From NCBI GenBank assembly GCA_900470805.1, contig UCCA01000017.1:47526-111525 (forward strand): a stretch of 64,000 bases of DNA, given 5' to 3'. This DNA is from Hyphomicrobiales bacterium. GTDB taxonomy: Bacteria > Pseudomonadota > Alphaproteobacteria > Rhizobiales > Rhizobiaceae. Under the pieces are notes generated by a model. It was not told where the DNA came from and searched no databases. It saw only the letters and a list, made by a program, of their open reading frames with translations. Shown piece after piece: positions 15,566 to 23,127 of this stretch. The position numbers and the translations under genes were made by a program. Position 1 is the stretch's first letter. The number at the start of each line of letters is the position of its first letter.

Positions 15566-15810
15566 CAATTGATCGATAAACCGGAGCGATATCGCTCACC
15601 ATAGGCACGTACCAAATATGGGTTGGCCCAAATGCCGGCCTTTGTCCGACGCCCCGCGTCCCCGGCGCGAGCACATTCAGTATAAGCCTGCTGATAGCTC
15701 GCAACGATCTCGTTCACGCTTTCCGCCCGAGCGGCATCGGGACCAGCGACCACCGCCACAGAAATTGTCATTAATACAGGGCGATAGAGCCGCCACGCGC
15801 CATTTTCCAT
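15565..15810 (-). CDS. Small exported protein heading the coupled operon
   Basis: Start taken at ATG 15810; ATG 15822 or 15849 would lengthen it. The 81-residue product has a signal peptide (LMTISVAVVAG, cleavage near AARAE) and a short mature helix-rich domain (NEIVASYQQAYTECARAGD) with one Cys. It is the first cistron of the seven-gene minus-strand operon and is divergent from the relaxosome genes. No family recognised. Confidence 0.65.
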   Translation of the reverse strand: MENGAWRLYRPVLMTISVAVVAGPDAARAESVNEIVASYQQAYTECARAGDAGRRTKAGIWANPYLVRAYGERYRSGLSIN

Positions 15811-15822
15811 GCTCGCATCCAT

Positions 15823-15925
15823 CAATGATTGGCTTCCGCAAACATGCACAAAATTATACTGCAGTGCAAGTCTGGAAAATCAAAAAAGTTTGGTGTAAGT
15901 GTCGGACAGACGCCGAACTTGGCGA
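15823..15925. promoter_or_regulatory. Divergent promoter region, possible oriT
   Basis: The only space between the minus-strand secretome operon and the plus-strand relaxosome genes. It is AT-rich (AAAATTATACTG, AAAATCAAAAAAG) and contains a short inverted repeat CGCC-GAACTT-GGCG at 15911-15924 next to GTAAGTGTCGG. Transfer origins often lie upstream of the relaxosome genes, but no known nic consensus is evident. Confidence 0.3.
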
Positions 15926-16402
15926 ATGGTGAGGCAAATGGCAGGCTTCAAAACAGCGCTTAAAATCGCGATTCTTCCTTTCCGGGCGATCTGGTTTGTC
16001 GTTCTGGTTGGGAATTTTCTGGTGGTCGCCACCGTTTGTCTGATGCGGGGATGCTTTATCGCTTATGGCGTATTGCTGGCTTTCTCGTATGCCCTCTTGC
16101 CTGCGGAATGGACACACGCAATCTGGCGAGCGGCCGCCCGTCTTTATGTCGAATCCGGATGGTTCAAGTCAGCAGTGATCACGTCATTCACGCTCTGCTG
16201 CCTTCCGATCCTCAAAGTCTGGCCAGGAAAGCCACCGGGTGAAACGAGCGAACGGGAGCGCGAGATCATGCGACTGCACGTTGTCACGATTGCCGCGAGG
16301 CAGCAGGACGAACGTCTCGCGCGGGTCCGAGCCAATCAGGTTTCTCCGCTGGGGTGCGCCGTCGAGCGATGGTCTGAGAGCGGTGCGGTGCCCTTAGATT
16401 GA
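15926..16402 (+). CDS. Membrane protein of the relaxosome operon
   Basis: A 158-residue protein if ATG 15926 is used. ATG 15938, just after GGTGAGG, would shorten it by four, GTG 15899 would add nine. Two or three hydrophobic segments lie in the first 100 residues (WFVVLVGNFLVVATVCL, IAYGVLLAFSYALL, SAVITSFTLCCLPIL), followed by a charged cytoplasmic tail. Its place before the ParA-like and relaxase genes suggests a TraD-like or relaxosome-docking accessory. No domain recognised. Confidence 0.6.
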   Translation: MVRQMAGFKTALKIAILPFRAIWFVVLVGNFLVVATVCLMRGCFIAYGVLLAFSYALLPAEWTHAIWRAAARLYVESGWFKSAVITSFTLCCLPILKVWPGKPPGETSEREREIMRLHVVTIAARQQDERLARVRANQVSPLGCAVERWSESGAVPLD

Positions 16403-16478
16403 TGAGGCTTCGGCCCTTGGCATAGGTAGTACAGCGCAATCGCAGTGTGTGGTCTTACGTTTGGATATGAGGAATTTC

Positions 16479-17228
16479 ATGGCAGCCCAACCGCTTTCGC
16501 TGGCGATCTCGACCTTCAAGGGAGGTGCGGGAAAATCGACGCTCAACGTCAATCTCGCGGCTGAGTTTGCCCAGCAAGGACATCGAACGCTTCTCATCGA
16601 TTGCGACGAGCAGGAGTCCGCGACACGATGGTACAATGTCTCCATGAAGCGCGGCCTCCTGCCGACCGATGGGACCTTGCTCCATCTCCGCGTCGCACCG
16701 GGCGATCGGTTCCGTGATCGTCTCTCGGAGGCACCCGAAGCTGACATCCGCATCTACGACGTCGGGGGCTATGTCCACCAGCGGGCGATCGAGGTCTATC
16801 ATGAGTGCGACGCCGTCCTGATCCCGATCATTCCCGAGCCGACCGCTGCGACATCGGCAATCAAGGTGGCGACGATCTTGACAGAGATCTCGAAAACGCG
16901 CGCAGCCGGACCAATCCCATTCGCGGCAATCTGGAACTATGTCGATATGATCGCGCTGAAGCATAACCGCTCGCTTCCGGAGGTGCATGCGATCCTGACC
17001 AGTGGAAGAATCCCCATGGTCGAAACGGTCATCCGCAAGAGCAATCACTTCAGCGACGTTGGCGCCGGCTTCGGCTCCCTCTATTCCAAGCTTGCCACCA
17101 TAGAAAGCAATTCCGCCTTGACGCCGTCGGCCAAGCGCCGGGCTTCCGAGAGTGTTCTCGACGCGATTGACCTCGTGAAGCGGATCAACAACGAGTTTAT
17201 CGGTCTGCTGCAGGCAGAGGCGGCCTAG
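16479..17228 (+). CDS. ParA/MinD-type ATPase, VirC1-like
   Basis: Start at ATG 16479 behind TGAGGA. The 249-residue protein has a deviant Walker A, FKGGAGKST (13-21), the LIDCDEQESATRW switch motif and DVGG as Walker B. VirC1 and related ParA proteins near relaxase genes help bring the relaxosome to the coupling protein or partition the element. Here it is followed by an RHH-type protein and the relaxase, the same arrangement as virC1-virC2. A plasmid-partition role cannot be excluded because no parS-like site was sought by computation. Confidence 0.85.
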   Translation: MAAQPLSLAISTFKGGAGKSTLNVNLAAEFAQQGHRTLLIDCDEQESATRWYNVSMKRGLLPTDGTLLHLRVAPGDRFRDRLSEAPEADIRIYDVGGYVHQRAIEVYHECDAVLIPIIPEPTAATSAIKVATILTEISKTRAAGPIPFAAIWNYVDMIALKHNRSLPEVHAILTSGRIPMVETVIRKSNHFSDVGAGFGSLYSKLATIESNSALTPSAKRRASESVLDAIDLVKRINNEFIGLLQAEAA

Positions 17229-17230
17229 CG

Positions 17231-17635
17231 ATGTCACGAGAGCGCACACCAGCCGGAAACATCCTCGCTCTGTCGCGAGCGAGGGAGGATCAAGGAAAGG
17301 CGGTGGAGGACGCCGCGACCTCCTACATGCCGACGAATATCGATCTTGAGACCTGGCTCCCCGATGGCGGTCGTCAGGCGCAAAAGCAGGTCGATGACAA
17401 GAGGGTCGTGTCGCCTGCTGCAGCCCGCAACGATCGGCGGCAACACCGTGAGAAGGCGGCGCTAAAGCCTTCGGCAGAGGCAGTCGGTGACGCCACCAGA
17501 AGAAAACGTATTTCTCTCTATCTTGACGACGATGTCCTGACGAAAATCTTTCGCGTTTCGCTCGAGCAGCATGAGCAACTATCTGCGGCGACGCATCGGC
17601 TCATCCTGGAAGCATTGGCGGCAAGAGGGGTATAG
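17231..17635 (+). CDS. VirC2-like protein with C-terminal ribbon-helix-helix
   Basis: A 134-residue protein starting 2 bp after the ATPase gene. The first 85 residues are polar and likely flexible. The C-terminus has RKRISLYLDDDVLTKIF, a beta strand plus helix start of an RHH DNA-binding fold, then a second helix (SAATHRLILEALAARGV). VirC2 is an RHH protein that binds near the T-DNA border or oriT and works with VirC1. Sequence identity to VirC2 cannot be claimed from inspection. Confidence 0.65.
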   Translation: MSRERTPAGNILALSRAREDQGKAVEDAATSYMPTNIDLETWLPDGGRQAQKQVDDKRVVSPAAARNDRRQHREKAALKPSAEAVGDATRRKRISLYLDDDVLTKIFRVSLEQHEQLSAATHRLILEALAARGV

Positions 17636-17639
17636 TCGC

Positions 17640-18011
17640 ATGCGTGAACCTGCCATCATGTTCCGTTTGCCAAGCCACGTTCGCGGCAGTCTCGAACAGC
17701 TCGCGGACCGGCTTGAGGTATCCGCCAACAAGATCGCAAAGCTGATTGTCGTTCGAGAGATCACGCGCATCCCCGCTATGCTCGATCAGCACGACCGACA
17801 ACTCGCGAATATGCATCAGTTCCTTCGTGATCTTGCTTTCCGCAATGAGGATTTCCTTCTCGATGGGAATGCGTCATCAGCGAGTGCGGCGATCATCAAC
17901 GAACTGAAGGATGTGATGGTCACCTTGGACCTCATCCGGGACGCGAGCTTCGTGCGCCCTTCGAGCTTTATCGCTGATCTTATCAGGAAGCATGATGAAC
18001 GGGCGGTCTAA
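17640..18011 (+). CDS. Relaxosome accessory protein, RHH-like N-terminus
   Basis: Start at ATG 17640, 4 bp after the preceding stop. The 123-residue protein starts with MFRLPSHVRGSLEQLADRL and SANKIAKLIVVREIT, which resembles a strand-helix-helix DNA-binding unit (MobC/TraJ-type), followed by a helical C-terminus. Its 3' end overlaps the relaxase start by 20 bp, so the two are translated together. It probably helps load the relaxase at oriT. Confidence 0.65.
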   Translation: MREPAIMFRLPSHVRGSLEQLADRLEVSANKIAKLIVVREITRIPAMLDQHDRQLANMHQFLRDLAFRNEDFLLDGNASSASAAIINELKDVMVTLDLIRDASFVRPSSFIADLIRKHDERAV

Positions 18012-20010
18012 AAATCGCTCCGCATCTAGGTCGGCCGATCGCAGGCTGCCGAGCTATTTCGACCTGATCGAAGAAGAGAACCGTCGACGCGGTGGTGGTG
18101 AAGGCGGCGCGAACAAAAGGTCGCTTGCAGCTGGCAGGTTACCCGCGATGGCGAGAAACGCCCACGCCGCCTCTGCGCTCAGTCGCGCAACGGGAAACAA
18201 TGCTGTCGTCGTGAAGGTGTTGTCTTACGGAGCCGGAGCAAGATCCGCGAAAAATGTGCTCGCCTATCAAAGCAAGGAAGAGAAAGCGCGCGACCAGGAT
18301 GGGAGTGAAATCACCGACATCAACGCTGCGGTGCGGTCATGGGAACGAGAATTTAGTGGTCGGAAGGGGAGCAATGATGTGCTGCGGCTTTCCTACGAGT
18401 TGGAAAGCACTGACCGGGAGACGGTGCAGTATTCTCTTCGCTCGCTCGCGGATGATGGGTTCTATCGGCAAGGCGATACCGATCGGACCTATGCTTTCAG
18501 CGTGAGTGAGGGGGTGAAGGGGCAGACAAGGCTGAACTTCGCGCTTGTCATCGCGCATGAAAAGAAGAATCGGGCGGATCGCACCCAAGTCAACCGGATT
18601 GTTGCTGATATCGGCAACGTGCAGGTGATCGACCACCGCCTGCACATGGCAATGCGCGGCGCCGGCATCGTTCTGGTTTCGCGCTATCGGGCCGAGTTTT
18701 CGTCCGGGCCGAAAGGTTTTGCGGCCGCACTTCATGCCATGCAGCACGAAGACGCGGCAGTAACGGTCTCGACAAAGACGAGAATGGTTGAAAGACCGGG
18801 TAAGAGTGGTCGTTACGAGCAGGGGGCATTCCGTCAAGAGCTGACGACAAATGACCATCGTGCGCTGACGAAACACGGTCAACTGGTGGGTTCTCTCCTG
18901 CAGTCGCGCCAACCGCGCGATTTCATGCATCTTTTGATTTCAGCGCCGGCCAACGTTGATCGTGACAGTTTCGTCCTTGCTGGACGCGATTTTCTGAGGC
19001 AGCAGTTCACTGGTCACCGGTATGCCTATGCACTCCACAATCGCAATGACATGCGGAAGCACCCGCACCTGCACGTGATCGTCGCGCTGCGCGATACAAG
19101 CGGACGAAGACTTAATCCCAACATCCGCGACTTCACGCAATGGCGGCTCGGCTTCGCCGAGAAAGCCCGTGACCGTGGAATTCCAATCGATCTACAAAAG
19201 CGGATCGAACGCGCGGCGCCACCTCCGATCAAGCGCTGGGAATGGGAGCTGTTCCAGCGCATGGGGGTGACAGCTCCCTCCAACGTGATCGACAAGGTCC
19301 TATCGAAGATCAGGGACCAACCTCGGGAGCCGCGGCGAGAGGATGCGAAAAGAAGGGTCGCGCAGACCCGCCGTTCTGTCGGACGCGTGATTGCAATGCT
19401 CGATAGCCTAGCCCGCGACAGGGCAGCCCCGAGCACGCTCCGGGAACTGAGCAACGATTTGTCAACTGGACTACGGCGCGAATATCAGCGGCTTGAGACA
19501 GCCGTTCAACAGGGACGCGATCCCGCAAAAGAGAAGGGTCAGGATATTATGTTGCGATCTACACCGATCAGCGCCGCGCAGGCGAAAGCTGCGAAGGAGA
19601 CGTTGGCCACGACCGCGCTGAATGTCGCGGCGAAGATCGCCAACCCCTCGGATCGATTGCTCTTTGAACAGGCAACGAAAATTATTGGTAAGGTGGTTGG
19701 CCTGCAACTTGACTCCAGGCTCGCGAAACACCGCGATCGGACAGAGCCCAACAGTCATCGGGGCGATACGGAGGCTTTAGAAACCAAGTCCGCCGCTGGA
19801 CGCGATCATGTGGCCGAACAGGGCGTTATCAACAAGAGTTCGAACAACCGGGCGGTCGACGCGGCGCGCGTCGCACGCTCCAACGCAGATTACAGTGAGC
19901 TGGATCGCGAGCATCAGCCGCGCGAAAACACTCAGGAGCGCTCCCGCGATATCCCCAAGTCGATCAAGCTACGCCCCCCGCAGGATAAGGACAGGGAGCG
20001 CGGTCGTTGA
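17992..20010 (+). CDS. Relaxase / mobilisation nuclease (MOB-type)
   Basis: A 672-residue protein (ATG 17995 is equally possible). Motif I with the likely nicking Tyr is ARSAKNVLAYQSKE (Tyr92). The metal-binding motif III is HNRNDMRKHPHLHVIVA (His349, Asp353, His357/359/361). A long insertion of about 220 residues separates them, unlike compact MOBP/MOBQ enzymes. The C-terminal 300 residues are charged and helical, without a visible helicase, and end in a basic tail suitable as a T4SS signal. It nicks oriT and pilots the DNA strand through VirD4. It ends 26 bp from a convergent gene. Confidence 0.88.
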   Translation: MMNGRSKNRSASRSADRRLPSYFDLIEEENRRRGGGEGGANKRSLAAGRLPAMARNAHAASALSRATGNNAVVVKVLSYGAGARSAKNVLAYQSKEEKARDQDGSEITDINAAVRSWEREFSGRKGSNDVLRLSYELESTDRETVQYSLRSLADDGFYRQGDTDRTYAFSVSEGVKGQTRLNFALVIAHEKKNRADRTQVNRIVADIGNVQVIDHRLHMAMRGAGIVLVSRYRAEFSSGPKGFAAALHAMQHEDAAVTVSTKTRMVERPGKSGRYEQGAFRQELTTNDHRALTKHGQLVGSLLQSRQPRDFMHLLISAPANVDRDSFVLAGRDFLRQQFTGHRYAYALHNRNDMRKHPHLHVIVALRDTSGRRLNPNIRDFTQWRLGFAEKARDRGIPIDLQKRIERAAPPPIKRWEWELFQRMGVTAPSNVIDKVLSKIRDQPREPRREDAKRRVAQTRRSVGRVIAMLDSLARDRAAPSTLRELSNDLSTGLRREYQRLETAVQQGRDPAKEKGQDIMLRSTPISAAQAKAAKETLATTALNVAAKIANPSDRLLFEQATKIIGKVVGLQLDSRLAKHRDRTEPNSHRGDTEALETKSAAGRDHVAEQGVINKSSNNRAVDAARVARSNADYSELDREHQPRENTQERSRDIPKSIKLRPPQDKDRERGR

Positions 20011-20036
20011 TGGTGCGGTGTCTGCAGATTGTCCGG

Positions 20037-20645
20037 TCACATCGGTGGGCGGCTGAATTCGCGGTTGAGAATCAATGTCGCGATATTTTCTACATTCTGG
20101 ATTTCCGGCAGATGCGTAGCACAGTCAAGTGTCAGCGATGACGCGGCCACAAAGGGTACCGTCGCTACGCCAACCATGTTTGCCGCAGCTGTGCCGGCTT
20201 GGGAGCGGCCCACAAAAAGGACCTCTTTCCTATCGACACCATACCATTCCATTGTGCGTTGCAGCATAAAGGTGTTGCTCGCGATCTGGTGAGCATGTTG
20301 CTTGTCGGCGCGGCATGTCTGTTCCGGGCGCGGCATTGCCATCCAAAAATCTGGCTCAGCTTTATCCGTTCGCAAAATCGCATCGAACAGGTCGATCAAG
20401 GTTGAAGCGGCAACCCGACCACCGCGGCCAGCATCCATACCTCTGGTATCGGAAAAAAAGCCGAAGCGGATGCCACGGCACCTCAAGTGCCGCAGCAATC
20501 CGATGAGGGCAGTGTTGATGTCAGTTAACGCCAGATCTTTAGACAAAAGGTTTGTTCTCAGAAGACTGCCATCTCGTTCAAACACAACAAGACCGCGCGA
20601 TCCGATCCTTCTGAATCTGAAAACTTCTCCGGTATCGTATGTCAT
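20037..20645 (-). CDS. HAD-superfamily-like protein, probable pseudoenzyme
   Basis: A 202-residue protein resembling the HisB-N/GmhB branch of HAD phosphatases: GLVVFERDGSL (motif I), FGFFSDTRGMDAGRGG (motif II region), KEVLFVGRSQAG (motif IV). The nucleophile Asp of DxDG is Glu, and VGDS reads VGRS, so phosphatase activity is doubtful. It lies 210 bp downstream of the methyltransferase on the same strand and may be part of its operon. Possible role: binding or regulatory subunit. Identity of substrate unknown. Confidence 0.6.
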   Translation of the reverse strand: MTYDTGEVFRFRRIGSRGLVVFERDGSLLRTNLLSKDLALTDINTALIGLLRHLRCRGIRFGFFSDTRGMDAGRGGRVAASTLIDLFDAILRTDKAEPDFWMAMPRPEQTCRADKQHAHQIASNTFMLQRTMEWYGVDRKEVLFVGRSQAGTAAANMVGVATVPFVAASSLTLDCATHLPEIQNVENIATLILNREFSRPPM

Positions 20646-20855
20646 TGTTCGTATTGTAACCTCTTAAAATCGGTGGGAATAATGTGTGTGGCCGTCGCTA
20701 ACCGCGACGAGATCCTGGATCTGGGATTGCCGTTGCAGGGGGCAGGCGTAGAGAGAGCCTGCTGTCAACGCCACCGTAACCAAGACTAAACTGGACCAAC
20801 TCGAGCTGGTGCACACGGCTGAGACTGGCATCAAGTTCGGTTGCGAGCTGATCTG
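20646..20855. other. Gap between HAD-like and methyltransferase genes
   Basis: 210 bp with no convincing reading frame and no clear terminator. The HAD-like gene start has only a distant ribosome site (AGAGG, about 15 bp upstream). Confidence 0.4.
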
Positions 20856-21866
20856 TCAGGCGACCTCAGCCACTTCCCTCTGTCTTCGCAGCCAACTCGC
20901 CAGGTTATGGTATGGCTTGGGTTCGTACACATACTCGAGCGGTATCGCGGGCTGCACCATTGCCGAAAGATAGCGGCCGAGATTGGCGGCATCGTTGCTG
21001 GCGGCGAGACCATAAAAATTCCCGCTGTTCCAGGTGACGACACAATGTGCGAAATGCGGGTAGACCGCATCCGCCATCTCCGCGAGTGTTACCTCGCAGG
21101 CATGCATGGTGTTGAGGACGAGTTCGGTTTTGCGGGCGATCTCATCCGTTCCGAAGTAGTGTGATTTGAAGCCGAGATTTTTCTGCTCTTCCCTGCTCTG
21201 ATAATCACTTGCATCGACGCTCCGGAATTTCTCGACGAACAGAAAAATACCATCAGGCTTGAGATGCTGCCGGACGAAATCGATCTGATCCCGACGGTTG
21301 GCGGAATACATCTGGAAAGTTGTGTCTTCAAGGATCACGTCGAAGCCGTCTGTGAAGCGCTCGAGCTTCTTTTGTGAATGAAGATGGTCTTTGGTTAACC
21401 GGTGAAACGGGCCGACGAAAAAGCTGGCGCCCACAGGCTCGCCGAATGCCATAAAGCATTTGTAGTTTTCCTCGTTTGGACTGCAGGCAAGTGACTGGAT
21501 TTTCCCGCCGCTCAGTTCTGAAACGACTCTCGCCATGGTTCCCTCCGCAGTCCCCAGACTGTAGAAAAGCACGTCGTTCGGAACTGTCTGGCTGTAGCGC
21601 AACAGGCCATGTCCCATTCGGCATTCCTCCTCAAGGCGATAGGGAATACTCGCGTGATAGTGCTGGTCGAAATATCCTTGCCGACGCGTGTGATGATCGA
21701 CGAACCGATGAAGAAGCGCATCGTTGGGCATAAGTCGTATATCGACGGTCGGCCGCCTGAGCGGCATTCCGCTTCTGCCCGCCGCAGTGTCCGTAAAAAA
21801 ACCCGCCAACTGGTTCAGCCTCGGGCCTTGGTCACATTCCTGAAAAAAAGCATCTAAATTTTGCAT
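20856..21866 (-). CDS. Class I SAM-dependent methyltransferase
   Basis: A 336-residue protein. Motif I is VLFYSLGTAEGTMARVV (near residue 100) and IQSLACSPNEENY provides the acidic-strand region. FDVILEDTTFQMY and LKPDGIFLFVEKF are the later Rossmann strands. The N-terminal 90 residues and C-terminal extension (PLEYVYEPKPYHNLASWL) are additional. Substrate is likely a small molecule. A TGGCACTTTTGTG box lies 156 bp upstream, shared with the MFS gene, so both are probably controlled by the AraC gene between them. Confidence 0.78.
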   Translation of the reverse strand: MQNLDAFFQECDQGPRLNQLAGFFTDTAAGRSGMPLRRPTVDIRLMPNDALLHRFVDHHTRRQGYFDQHYHASIPYRLEEECRMGHGLLRYSQTVPNDVLFYSLGTAEGTMARVVSELSGGKIQSLACSPNEENYKCFMAFGEPVGASFFVGPFHRLTKDHLHSQKKLERFTDGFDVILEDTTFQMYSANRRDQIDFVRQHLKPDGIFLFVEKFRSVDASDYQSREEQKNLGFKSHYFGTDEIARKTELVLNTMHACEVTLAEMADAVYPHFAHCVVTWNSGNFYGLAASNDAANLGRYLSAMVQPAIPLEYVYEPKPYHNLASWLRRQREVAEVA

Positions 21867-22021
21867 CGTAAATCACCCCATGAAAATTGCGTTGCGGTGC
21901 CACGCTGAAGTCGGCTCCTTACCGATAACCTGGTGCTGGGATGTGAAGTCTGTCCCAGTCCCAGCGTGATGCACAAAGGTAGAATTGCTGCTTTTCCGCT
22001 GCTTTCATCGAACCGCCCTTT

Positions 22022-22037
22022 TGTCACAAAAGTGCCA
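22022..22037 (-). promoter_or_regulatory. Candidate AraC-type operator upstream of the methyltransferase
   Basis: On the minus strand the site reads TGGCACTTTTGTGACA. Its first 13 bases match the box ahead of the MFS gene at 23035 except for one position (T for A), and in both cases the box points toward the gene it precedes. Confidence 0.6.
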
Positions 22038-22099
22038 TCATCACCCAACCTGCGGTTAAATTGTCGTTGCCGCCCAACTCAAGATAGGGTTTTCTGTCA

Positions 22100-23020
22100 T
22101 TGACATATCGACGGCTTTTCACAGAGGCTCTTCACAGTTTGCCTAAGACCGATGATTTCCAGCCGGATGAGGTGCGCAAGTCTGACCGCCGGACGCTCGT
22201 CCATCACCATATGGATTGGGGGAGTGTCAAAGCGGATCTGGTGAAGCGGACCGGATTGGCGCGGCAAGAGACGCGGCTTGCACCAAAACAACATGCCGTT
22301 CTTATCAACATGCATGGCGAAGCGCGAATGGGGGAAGACTTCATCGAGGGCAAGCGGATCACATTCACGCCGCGGCGCCGAGGATCCATCGTGTTTGTCC
22401 CCGCGCGAAGCGAGTGGACCGGATGGGACGAGGGGGACAAGACCGGATCCTATCTACTTGTGACCATCGACAGTACCTTCATAGCGCGATGTTTGGGCCG
22501 TGAGCACCTCATCGGGCTGAAGCCAATCATCGGGTTTCGGGACACAACCATTGAGACGGCGCTCCAAAGGATCGGCTATGAGCTGCTAAATCCCGACGAT
22601 GTCAGCATCCACATGGTGAAAAGCCAGGCGATCCAGTTGTTCGTCCGCCTTGTTCGGATGCACCTGCTTGATCTCGGACCCGCCAGAGGCGGCCTGTCGG
22701 CCTTCGATCTCAAGCGGGTCATTGCGATGATGGAGGCCCGTCTCGCAGACCCGCTTGGTCTCGACGAACTGGCCAAGGAGATTGGTTTGAGTGAGCGGCA
22801 TTTTTTCCGTGCGTTCAAGCAATCGACCGGCAAGACGCCGCATTCCTACCTTGTCGCCCAACGAGTGGAACGCGCGGCGTATCTCTTGCGTAATTCGGAG
22901 ATGTCAGCCACGGAAATCGCGTTTGAAAGCGGGTTCAGCAGTTCCAGCCACCTGACACGGAGTTTTAAGAAAGCATTTGGGACGGGCCCACTGGACTTTC
23001 GGCGCAGCTGGCACCAGTGA
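22100..23020 (+). CDS. AraC-family transcriptional activator
   Basis: The C-terminal 100 residues hold the two AraC helix-turn-helices (LGLDELAKEIGLSERHFFRA, MSATEIAFESGFSSSSHLT). The N-terminal 190 residues form a cupin-like sensor (FVPARSEWTGWDEG). The frame opens at TTG 22100, giving 306 residues. Other starts (GTG 22172 or ATG 22211) are possible and the paralogue at 25177 aligns from about residue 18. It lies between the methyltransferase and exporter, both preceded by the shared box, so it is the likely regulator of both. Confidence 0.88.
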   Translation: MTYRRLFTEALHSLPKTDDFQPDEVRKSDRRTLVHHHMDWGSVKADLVKRTGLARQETRLAPKQHAVLINMHGEARMGEDFIEGKRITFTPRRRGSIVFVPARSEWTGWDEGDKTGSYLLVTIDSTFIARCLGREHLIGLKPIIGFRDTTIETALQRIGYELLNPDDVSIHMVKSQAIQLFVRLVRMHLLDLGPARGGLSAFDLKRVIAMMEARLADPLGLDELAKEIGLSERHFFRAFKQSTGKTPHSYLVAQRVERAAYLLRNSEMSATEIAFESGFSSSSHLTRSFKKAFGTGPLDFRRSWHQ

Positions 23021-23034
23021 CGATAAGCTGATTT

Positions 23035-23058
23035 TGGCACTTATGTGCTATCGTGGCA
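23035..23058 (+). promoter_or_regulatory. Candidate AraC-type operator upstream of the MFS gene
   Basis: TGGCACTTATGTGCTA at 23035-23050, followed by a second TGGCA half-site at 23054, 19 bp after the first. Direct half-sites about two helical turns apart are usual for AraC proteins. The core matches the box upstream of the methyltransferase. Confidence 0.6.
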
Positions 23059-23127
23059 GTATATTGAAAGCTGCAATGCGGCGCGTTCGCTAAGGGATCA
23101 GAACACCCGTAGCTTGAAGCGTCGTTG

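Noticed and set aside
16455..17249. Minus-strand 264-codon open frame
   Set aside because: It covers exactly the ParA-like gene in antisense and has shadow-type composition.
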